NCBI GenBank assembly: GCA_003157745.1
Contig: PMKM01000227.1
Coordinates: 14,625-53,628 of the forward strand
Reading direction: 5' to 3'
Length of the DNA stretch: 39,004 nt
Origin: Bryobacterales bacterium
GTDB lineage: Bacteria; Acidobacteriota; Terriglobia; Bryobacterales; Bryobacteraceae
Of the stretch, positions 26,090 to 32,854 are shown piece by piece. The translations under genes and the position numbers were made by a program. The notes under the pieces are model-generated. The model saw only the letters and a program-made list of their open reading frames with translations. It ran no database searches and was not told where the DNA came from. Position 1 is the first letter of the stretch; each line of letters begins with the position of its first letter.

Positions 26090-26104
26090 TGGCCCTTGCC
26101 GTGC
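26090..26104 (+). promoter_or_regulatory. Candidate sigma-54 (-24/-12) promoter
   Basis: TGGCCCTTGCCGTGC matches the sigma-54 consensus TGGCAC-N5-TTGC with exact spacing between the -24 GG (26091-26092) and -12 GC (26103-26104). Departures are the fifth and twelfth bases. Transcription would start near 26116, leaving an AAGGA ribosome site and ATG at 26135. The downstream cluster encodes its own sigma-54 activator. Confidence 0.6.
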
Positions 26105-26134
26105 CCTACACAGAATCAGAAAGGATGGAAGCTC

Positions 26135-26806
26135 ATGACAGTCATTCTGGTTCTGGTAACGTTCCTGACCTTCATCGTATTGGATTATTTCCTGAATCGC
26201 AAGAAGGCATTTGCGATATCTCCGGTGGCTAAGCCAATCGCGGCCGCCCCAGGGTTCGCTGCGGACTATATTGGCGGGTTCCACACACCTCAGCACGTGT
26301 CCTACCACCCCGGCCACACCTGGCTGGTGCAGGAGCGGAAGAACGTCGTACGGATCGGCGCGGACGAGTTCGCGGCAGCCCTGGCGGGACGGATCGAGAA
26401 GATCGAAATGCCCAAGCCGGGCCAGTGGGTTCGGCAGGGACAGAAGATCCTCTCGCTCTATCGCAATGGCGAGAGGACCGAGATGGTATCGCCCACCGAA
26501 GGCGAAGTGATGGCGATGAACCCTGAAGTAGCCGGCAACCCGGCGCTGCTGCGCAGCGACCCGTACGGCAAGGGCTGGTTGCTCACGATCAACGTTCCGG
26601 ACGAGGAGAACACGACGCGCAATCTGATTCCAAAGAGCCTGGTGCATGACTGGATGCGGTTGGCCGTGGATCGCCTGTACAGCCACCAACCGATGCTGGC
26701 CGGCGCCGCAGCCGCCGACGGTGGACGTCCGGCAGAGGATCTGCTGGCCGAAGTGCCGGGTTCCAACTGGAAGCAGACGACCGCGGAGTTCTTCCTCACT
26801 GCATAA
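26135..26806 (+). CDS. Membrane-anchored GcvH-like (lipoyl-fold) protein lacking the lipoyl lysine
   Basis: A 223-residue protein. One N-terminal membrane span (about residues 2-20, VILVLVTFLTFIVLDYFL) is followed by a linker and a domain like glycine cleavage H protein (about 50-155). Shared features are YHPGHTWLVQE (compare HEWV in GcvH), VRIGADEFAAALAGRIEKIE, VSPTEGEVMAMNPEVAGNP and SDPYGKGWLLTI. Aligning the motif that carries lipoyl-Lys in GcvH (ESVKAAS) with SLYRNGERTEM places Gly112 at the lysine, so lipoylation is probably lost. It cannot act as a normal H protein; a structural or docking role in a membrane complex is inferred. An AAGGA ribosome site and a sigma-54 promoter precede it. 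The frame upstream of 26135 is open but non-coding. Confidence 0.82.
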   Translation: MTVILVLVTFLTFIVLDYFLNRKKAFAISPVAKPIAAAPGFAADYIGGFHTPQHVSYHPGHTWLVQERKNVVRIGADEFAAALAGRIEKIEMPKPGQWVRQGQKILSLYRNGERTEMVSPTEGEVMAMNPEVAGNPALLRSDPYGKGWLLTINVPDEENTTRNLIPKSLVHDWMRLAVDRLYSHQPMLAGAAAADGGRPAEDLLAEVPGSNWKQTTAEFFLTA

Positions 26807-27247
26807 CGGCCGCGACGCGAGACGGCCTGGCGTGAAGGGATAGCGATGTCGCTTCCATCCATAACCTATTGAAATCGCACGTCCCGTCGACGCCCGAGAC
26901 GCCACAGGGCTGGTCTCCGAGCTGCCCTCACGCCAGGAGCAACCCGTCCAGGGCTGGGCGAGCCGAAATTGAATTTCGACGATGTCGCAGCCGAAAGAGG
27001 CGCACGCCGGCAAGCACGGTCGCCCTACCCGCCTTCGCTGGCTCGGCTACCGGGCCGCGAGTTCCGACAAGCGGGCATAGCCCAGAGCCCCACCAAGCCC
27101 TGGTGGCAAAAATCGACGCCCAAACCACCTCAATCGTCCAAGATTCTTTCCGATTTCAAATCCATCTTTGTTTTCACTAACCAGTACTGTAATTTTTTTC
27201 TACACATTGCCGTCAATCTCTGCTAAAACAGAGTTAGAGGCCCGGAT
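26807..27247. other. 440-base gap before the ferredoxin gene
   Basis: No gene was recognised here. A perfect 6-bp hairpin CCACCA-AGCCC-TGGTGG lies at 27090-27106, without a U-tract on the plus strand. The last 110 bases (27130-27240) are markedly AT-rich for this genome, including a run of seven T, which suits a promoter for the ferredoxin-NrfD-kinase genes, but no clear -35/-10 or -24/-12 pair was found. Confidence 0.5.
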
Positions 27248-27994
27248 ATGCCTAGAGCAATTCTCTATGACAGTACCCTCTGCATAGGCTGCAGGGCTTG
27301 TGAGGGCGCGTGCGCCAAGCGTTGGGGCCTCCCGTACAACGATAAAGTCGCTGCCGAGGAAACGATCTCTGCGCATAAGCTCACTACCATAGTGACGCAT
27401 GGTGACCACTTTTGCCGCAGATTGTGTATGAACTGTCTACAGCCCGCGTGCGCCTCAGTCTGTCCGGTCGGCGCATTGCAGAAAACTGCGCTAGGGCCAG
27501 TGACTTATGACGCAGCGAAATGCATCGGTTGTCGGTATTGTATGCAGGCTTGCCCGTTCCAGGTGCCGACATACGAATGGTCTAGTCGGCTGCCGCGAAT
27601 GCGCAAGTGCGACATGTGCTCAGCGCGCCAGAGCGGCGGCAAGCTGACCGCGTGTGCCGAAATCTGCCCCACAGGCGCGACGTTCAATGGCGAGCGGAAC
27701 GCGCTGATCGCCGAGGCGCGCTCCCGGCTGGCGGCCAAGCCAGACCAGTATTACCAGAAGATCTACGGACTATCCGAGGTCGGCGGCACGTCGGTGTTCT
27801 TCCTCTCCGCAGTGCCTTTCGAGCAGATCGGCCTGCGCACGAATGTGCCGCGCGAGCCACTGCCGATGCTGACATGGCGGGTCCTCGAACTGCTGCCGGA
27901 CGTGGTCTCGACGGGCTCGGTGCTGCTTGGCGGCATCTGGTGGATCACGAACCGCCGGGCCGAGGTCGCCCGTAAGGAGGGTCCGCACAAATGA
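27248..27994 (+). CDS. HybA-like ferredoxin with four [4Fe-4S] clusters
   Basis: A 248-residue electron-transfer subunit. Four cysteine groups are visible: CIGCRACEGAC (Cys12, 15, 18, 22); Cys60, 63, 68, 72; CIGCRYCMQACP (Cys92, 95, 98, 102); and Cys121, 124, 136, 140. This is the layout of HybA/NrfC/DmsB-type subunits. A C-terminal membrane span (about 215-233, ending WWITNRR) resembles HybA. There is no Tat signal, unlike many HybA proteins, so the clusters may face the cytoplasm, or export may depend on a partner. AGAGG lies 8 bases before the ATG. The stop overlaps the NrfD start (ATGA). It would pass electrons between the quinone site of NrfD and an unseen partner. Confidence 0.92.
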   Translation: MPRAILYDSTLCIGCRACEGACAKRWGLPYNDKVAAEETISAHKLTTIVTHGDHFCRRLCMNCLQPACASVCPVGALQKTALGPVTYDAAKCIGCRYCMQACPFQVPTYEWSSRLPRMRKCDMCSARQSGGKLTACAEICPTGATFNGERNALIAEARSRLAAKPDQYYQKIYGLSEVGGTSVFFLSAVPFEQIGLRTNVPREPLPMLTWRVLELLPDVVSTGSVLLGGIWWITNRRAEVARKEGPHK

Positions 27995-29172
27995 TGGCGG
28001 GGGTGCCCAAGCGGCTTCCCAGGATCACGGTGTGGCGCGCGATCTTTGCGGCCATTCTCCTCAGTGGCGCGTATGCGACGTATCTGCGCGTTGTATACGG
28101 GCTGGGTGGCTCGACCAACCTGAGCGACAAATTTCCGTGGGGCCTATGGATCGGCTTCGACGTGATGTGCGGCGTGGGCCTGGCGGCCGGCGGCTTCACG
28201 CTGGTAGCGATGGTCCACATTTTCAATATCAAACAATACCGCCCCGTGCTGCGCCCGGCTATTCTGACCGCGTTCCTGGGTTATCTCCTGGTGACGCTGG
28301 GCCTGCTGTACGATGTTGGGCGGCCGGACCGGATGTGGCATCCGCTGGTGATGTGGAATCCGCACTCGGTGATGTTCGAGGTGGCTTGGTGCGTGACGCT
28401 ATACAGCACGGTGCTGTTCCTGGAGTTTCTGCCGATCGTTTTCGAGCGCTTCGGCCTGCATAAGCCGATCGAATGGATTCACCGCATCTCGGTGCCGATG
28501 ATGATTCTGGGCGTGCTGCTGTCGACCCTGCACCAGAGTTCGCTCGGCACCTTGTTTCTGATCGTGCCGGAGAAGCTGTATCCGCTCTGGTATACGCCGG
28601 TGCTGCCGCTGCTGTTCTTCGTGTCGGCGATTGCGGTCGGCCTGGCAATGACGATTTTCGAATCCTGGCACAGCGCCCGTGCTTTCGGGCGGGCGCTCGA
28701 ACTGCCGCTGCTGGCCAGCATCGGGCGCGTGCTCGCGGTGGCGATGAGCGTGTATCTCTGGATTCGCTTTCTCGACCTGCTGCATCGCGACGCCTTCGGT
28801 CTGCTGCTACGAAACCGGACCGAGACCTGGCTGTTCCTGCTCGAAATCGCGCTGGGGGTGGTTCCCACCGCGCTTCTCTACCAGGCGCGCATCCGCCGCA
28901 GCCCGGCGGCACTGTACGTGTGCGCGGTGATGGTGGTGTTCGGCTTCATCGCCAACCGGCTGAACGTGGGCATCACGGGCCTGGAGGCGGGCAGCGGGAC
29001 GCATTACATTCCGAAGTGGAGCGAAGTGGCCGTTACGCTCTCGCTGGTGGCCATCGGTTTCGCAATCTTCCGCGTGATCGGGCAGTACTTCCCCGTTTTT
29101 GAGGCGCACTCGACTGAGCCGGCGCCGGCAACGAGGGAAGTGAAGGAGGCCGACCCACTTTCCGTCGGATGA
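27991..29172 (+). CDS. NrfD/HybB family membrane quinone-interacting subunit
   Basis: A 393-residue polytopic membrane protein with about ten spans, the size of HybB/NrfD (PsrC) subunits that exchange electrons with menaquinol without haem. A conserved early segment, KFPWGLWIGFDVMCGVGLAAGGF, is typical of the family, as is YDVGRPDRMWHP in a following loop. AAGGAGG lies ten bases before the ATG, inside the ferredoxin gene, so the two subunits are made together. No molybdopterin enzyme, hydrogenase or cytochrome subunit accompanies it here; the catalytic partner must be encoded elsewhere or is absent. The stop overlaps the kinase start (ATGA). Confidence 0.92.
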   Translation: MMAGVPKRLPRITVWRAIFAAILLSGAYATYLRVVYGLGGSTNLSDKFPWGLWIGFDVMCGVGLAAGGFTLVAMVHIFNIKQYRPVLRPAILTAFLGYLLVTLGLLYDVGRPDRMWHPLVMWNPHSVMFEVAWCVTLYSTVLFLEFLPIVFERFGLHKPIEWIHRISVPMMILGVLLSTLHQSSLGTLFLIVPEKLYPLWYTPVLPLLFFVSAIAVGLAMTIFESWHSARAFGRALELPLLASIGRVLAVAMSVYLWIRFLDLLHRDAFGLLLRNRTETWLFLLEIALGVVPTALLYQARIRRSPAALYVCAVMVVFGFIANRLNVGITGLEAGSGTHYIPKWSEVAVTLSLVAIGFAIFRVIGQYFPVFEAHSTEPAPATREVKEADPLSVG

Positions 29173-30761
29173 CTTTTCTCCGCTCAATCCGGCTTGGACT
29201 CGCGGCCAAACTCGCGGTCGCGGTGATCGTCAGCACGGCTGCGTTTTTCACATCGTTCGGCTTCGTTAATCTCGGTGTGGAGCGCCGTCAATCGGAGGGT
29301 CTGATGGTGCAAGCGGCCGACCGGGTGGCCGACATCATCCTGCGCAGCACGCGCTACGACATGATGCGCCACGACCGCGACGCGCTCTACAACGTGTTGC
29401 AGGAAGTGGGCAGCGAGCCCGGCATTCAGCGCATCCGCATTTTCAATCGCGATGGGCACATCATGTTTTCGACCGAAGCGCGCGAGATCGACACGACGGT
29501 GGATAAGTCGGCCGAAGCCTGCTACGGCTGCCACGCGCAATCGCAGCCGCTCACCAGGCTGAACCGGCCCGACCGCGCGCGTCCGTTTTGGGATAAGCAG
29601 GGCCATCACCTGATCGCCGTGATCCGTCCCATCACGAACGCGCCGGAGTGTTCGAGCGCCGCCTGCCACGTGCACGACGCCGGCCAGCGCGTGCTGGGCG
29701 TGGTGGACGCGCAGTTATCGCTCGCCCCGGTGGACGCGCAGATCGCGCAGAACCAGGCATCGCTCGGGTGGTTTCTGCTGGGCGGGATCGTGCTCGGCTC
29801 GGGCCTGGCAGTGGCGTTCATCTGGATCGTCGTCTATCGACCGGTGAAGGAACTGATCGATGGCACGCACCGGGTGCGCGCGGGCGATTTGAATTACCGG
29901 TTGCCGGTGCGCTCGGACGACGAACTGGGCGATCTGGCCGCCGGATTCAATAAGATGACCACGGAAGTGGCGGGCGTGCAGGCAAAGATTGAAGAGCAGG
30001 TGCGGCGCAAGACGGCGGAGATCGAGCGCATCCACCGCACGCTGCTCAGTTCGGAAAAGATGGCGTCGATCGGCAAACTCGCGGCAACCGTCGCGCATGA
30101 GATCAACAACCCGCTGTTCGGCATCCTGACTTATGCGCGGCTGGTGGAGCGCGGGGTACTGAAGAGCGACATACCGAATCGCAACGAGATGGCCGAGCAG
30201 TTACAAACCATCGAGCGCGAAAGTAAGCGTTGCGGCGAGTTAGTAAAGAACCTATTGACGTTTTCGCGGCAGAAGCCGAGCGAGCGCGAGCCGAACGATT
30301 TGAACACTATCGTCGGCCACGCGGTGCTGTTAGTGAAACACAAGCTGGAGATGCAGAACATCGAGTTAGTGGAGAGCTTTGCCGAAGGCCTGCCGCCGGT
30401 CGATTGCGATGCCAACCAGATGCAGCAAGTGGCGCTGGTGTTGATGGTGAACGCATCGGAGGCGATGCCCTCCGGCGGGCGGCTCGAGGTGATTACCGAA
30501 CTCGATGCGGACACCGGCGAAGCGGCGCTGTGCGTGAAGGACACCGGGTACGGCATTCCGGCGGAAGTGTTGCCGCGCATCTTCGATCCGTTTTTTACGA
30601 CTAAGGAAGATCAGAACCGCACCGGCCTCGGATTGGCCGTGGCGCATAGCATCGTGGAACAGCACGGCGGGGAGATCCGGGTGAATTCGACACCGGGTCA
30701 GGGGACGGAATTTCGCGTGGCGCTGCCGCTGAGCGCGGCGGCCACGGCAGCGACCAAGTAG
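29169..30761 (+). CDS. Sensor histidine kinase with two c-haem-like motifs in the periplasmic domain
   Basis: A 530-residue membrane kinase. Span 1 covers about 13-33. The periplasmic region (34-198) holds CYGCH (118-122), a CxxCH haem c attachment motif, and CSSAACH (161-167), a CX4CH motif also known to bind haem. Span 2 is about 199-223, then HAMP (224-276), a coiled coil, HisKA with His310 (AATVAHEINNPLFGIL) and HATPase boxes (NASEAM, DTGYGIP, GTGLGLAVAHS near the C-terminus). The ATGA overlap with NrfD ties the sensor to the electron-transfer genes. The likely signal is redox state, oxygen or another haem ligand; this is inference. It is followed 24 bases later by its probable response regulator. 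Confidence 0.9.
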   Translation: MTFLRSIRLGLAAKLAVAVIVSTAAFFTSFGFVNLGVERRQSEGLMVQAADRVADIILRSTRYDMMRHDRDALYNVLQEVGSEPGIQRIRIFNRDGHIMFSTEAREIDTTVDKSAEACYGCHAQSQPLTRLNRPDRARPFWDKQGHHLIAVIRPITNAPECSSAACHVHDAGQRVLGVVDAQLSLAPVDAQIAQNQASLGWFLLGGIVLGSGLAVAFIWIVVYRPVKELIDGTHRVRAGDLNYRLPVRSDDELGDLAAGFNKMTTEVAGVQAKIEEQVRRKTAEIERIHRTLLSSEKMASIGKLAATVAHEINNPLFGILTYARLVERGVLKSDIPNRNEMAEQLQTIERESKRCGELVKNLLTFSRQKPSEREPNDLNTIVGHAVLLVKHKLEMQNIELVESFAEGLPPVDCDANQMQQVALVLMVNASEAMPSGGRLEVITELDADTGEAALCVKDTGYGIPAEVLPRIFDPFFTTKEDQNRTGLGLAVAHSIVEQHGGEIRVNSTPGQGTEFRVALPLSAAATAATK

Positions 30762-30785
30762 CCAGCAGAGTTACGGAGGATAGGA

Positions 30786-32150
30786 ATGGCAGCGGTAGTG
30801 GACGGTACGGCGGCGGTAAAGACCAAGGGAAGAATCCTGATCGTGGACGACGAGTTAGTCGTGCGCGATTCGCTGGGTAAGTGGTTCACCAGCGAAGGTT
30901 ACACCGCGCGGCCAGTGGGCAGCGGGCGCGAAGCGCTCGAAGTGATTCAGCAGGCGGAGTTCGACATCGCGCTGCTCGATATCAAGATGCCTGGCATGGA
31001 CGGCATGGAGCTACAGGCGCGGCTGCACGAAGCCGACGCGGATCTCTCGGTGATCGTGATGACCGGCTACGCGTCGGTCGATACGGCGGTGCAGGCGTTG
31101 AAGCACGGCGCCTACGATTACATCACGAAGCCGGTGGATCCGGACGAGCTGTCGCACCTGGTCGAGAAGGCGCTCGAGCACAAGCGCACGCGGCGCGAAG
31201 TGGTGCGGCTGCGCGAGAACTTACTGGAGGTTTCGCCCGGCCTCGAACTGATCGGTAAGAGTCCGGCCATGAAGAAGGTGGTCGAACTGATCGAAATGGT
31301 GGCGCCGACCGAAGCCACGGTACTTATCACGGGCGAAAGCGGTACGGGCAAGGAAGTGGTGGCGCGGGCGATTCACTCGGCCAGCCCACGGCGCTACATG
31401 CCGATGGTGACGATTCATTGCGGCGCACTTACCGAAACACTGCTCGAAAGCGAGTTATTCGGCCACGAGAAAGGCTCTTTCACAGGCGCGCAGTACCGCA
31501 AGAAGGGTAAGTTCGAAGTAGCCGACGGCGGGACCGTGTTTCTGGACGAAATCAGCGACATCAGCCTGCGCACGCAGACCGATTTGCTGCGTGTTTTGCA
31601 GGAGAAAGAGATCACGCGAGTAGGCGGGAATCAGACCATTAAGGTGGACTTTCGCGCCATCGCCGCGACTAACAAGAACCTGGAGGGTCTGGTCAAGGAC
31701 GGCGTTTTCCGGCCCGATCTCTATTACCGGTTGCACGTCTTTTGTATCGACCTGCCGAGCCTGCGCGAACGCAAGGAAGACATTCCGCTGCTGGTGAACC
31801 ACTTCCTGAATAAGTACTCGATGGCGACCAGCCGGCCGGCGCCGCTGATCGGCGGCGAGGCGTTGAACCTGCTGATGCGGCACGACTGGCCGGGCAATGT
31901 GCGCGAACTCGAAAACGCCGTCGAGCGCGCACTGGTGGTCAGCCGGGGGCCGGAAATCCGCGCGGCCGATTTCTCATTTCAACTCGACGACGACGTGCCC
32001 AAGGGCGGGCAGACGCTCGAAGACGTCGGACGCGCGCACATCGAGCGGGTGCTGCGGGAGACGCAGCACAACCTGTCGCGCGCGGCGCGTATCCTCGACA
32101 TCGACCGCACTACGTTGTATAACAAGCTGCGGCGCTACGGTCTGCGGTGA
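30786..32150 (+). CDS. NtrC-family sigma-54-dependent response regulator
   Basis: A 454-residue regulator. The receiver domain (about 17-130) has the acidic pair DD (21-22), phospho-acceptor Asp65 in LLDIKMPG and Lys115 in ITKPVD. The AAA+ domain has Walker A GESGTGKE (183-190), the sigma-54-contact loop GSFTGA (230-235, a variant of GAFTGA) and Walker B VFLDEI (251-256). A Fis-type HTH ends the protein (NLSRAARILDIDRTTLYNKL). It should be phosphorylated by the adjacent haem-motif kinase and activate sigma-54 promoters, the candidate being that at 26090-26104. GGAGG lies seven bases before the ATG. Confidence 0.95.
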   Translation: MAAVVDGTAAVKTKGRILIVDDELVVRDSLGKWFTSEGYTARPVGSGREALEVIQQAEFDIALLDIKMPGMDGMELQARLHEADADLSVIVMTGYASVDTAVQALKHGAYDYITKPVDPDELSHLVEKALEHKRTRREVVRLRENLLEVSPGLELIGKSPAMKKVVELIEMVAPTEATVLITGESGTGKEVVARAIHSASPRRYMPMVTIHCGALTETLLESELFGHEKGSFTGAQYRKKGKFEVADGGTVFLDEISDISLRTQTDLLRVLQEKEITRVGGNQTIKVDFRAIAATNKNLEGLVKDGVFRPDLYYRLHVFCIDLPSLRERKEDIPLLVNHFLNKYSMATSRPAPLIGGEALNLLMRHDWPGNVRELENAVERALVVSRGPEIRAADFSFQLDDDVPKGGQTLEDVGRAHIERVLRETQHNLSRAARILDIDRTTLYNKLRRYGLR

Positions 32151-32707
32151 AGCCGATTCAACTCGTTCCCTTATCCGGCGCGGGCGGCAATGGGTTCACC
32201 CAGGAACCGGCGCTCGACTTGCTCGAATACCTGGCGGCGGGCTTGGCGCGCGCGTTTCGTGTGCCCTGCCGTGTCAGTTCGCGGAGTGTCGAACTAGGCT
32301 TTGCTTTGGACGGGCGCCGCGGCCAGTACTATTCGAGCGCGATTCTGCAGGAGTTAGAGCGCGCGGCCGACGTTGACGCGCGCATCTTAGGCGTCACTTC
32401 GTGTGACTTATACGTGCCCGTGCTAACTTTCGTTTTCGGCGAGGCTCAGTTAGACGGCGCCTGCGCGGTAGTGTCGACCGCGCGCCTGTCGGAACCATTC
32501 TATGGTTTGCCTCGCCGCGACGACTTATTGCGCGAACGACTGCTTAAAGAAGCTATCCATGAGTTAGGACACACATTCGGCCTGAGACACTGCCAGGACT
32601 GGCGCTGTGTAATGGCCTCCAGCCACGCGGTGGAACGGTTGGATGTCAAGACGGCGGACTTCTGTTCGCGGTGTCGAAAGCCGGTGTTTCAGAATGGGTT
32701 TTGGTAG
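32147..32707 (+). CDS. amzA: Archaemetzincin-family zinc metalloprotease
   Basis: A 186-residue protein of peptidase family M54. The active-site motif HELGHTFGLRHC (138-149) has the three zinc-binding His and catalytic Glu139 of the metzincin HExxHxxGxxH pattern. The following Cys149, Cys154 (WRCVM, with the Met-turn) and CSRC (173-176) make the second, structural zinc site typical of archaemetzincins. Members occur in archaea, some bacteria and animals; bacterial roles are unknown. The start is GTG at 32147, overlapping the regulator stop (GTGA), so it is translationally coupled to the sigma-54 activator. There is no signal peptide. Leucine usage is odd: 7 of 23 Leu codons are TTA. Confidence 0.93.
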   Translation: MKPIQLVPLSGAGGNGFTQEPALDLLEYLAAGLARAFRVPCRVSSRSVELGFALDGRRGQYYSSAILQELERAADVDARILGVTSCDLYVPVLTFVFGEAQLDGACAVVSTARLSEPFYGLPRRDDLLRERLLKEAIHELGHTFGLRHCQDWRCVMASSHAVERLDVKTADFCSRCRKPVFQNGFW

Positions 32708-32718
32708 GGGGGGCAATG

Positions 32719-32742
32719 GTGGGGCATGCTTTAGCTTGCCGG
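32719..32742 (+). repeat. REP-like palindrome
   Basis: GTGGGGCATGC-TTTA-GCTTGCCGG shares the GTGGGGCA head and GC hairpin form (one stem mismatch) with the two elements near 22.6 kb. It lies 12 bases after the archaemetzincin stop and may cap the operon mRNA. Confidence 0.55.
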
Positions 32743-32854
32743 TCAGGTCATCAAGTCTCCCCGAACGCGCCCCAAAAGGATGGGAGGCATCAGCCGATCG
32801 GGAGGGTATGGAGTAGAAGCCCAAGGAAATGAACAGGAGCAGGACGGTTCTATT

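Noticed and set aside
25280..26134. Upstream extension of the GcvH-like protein frame
   Set aside because: It is antisense to the lipoprotein gene and lacks any domain; the membrane segment and ribosome site begin at 26135.
27080..27247. A -24/-12 promoter directly before the ferredoxin gene
   Set aside because: TGGCAAAAATCGACGC has the elements one base too far apart, and other candidates lack the GG/GC pair.
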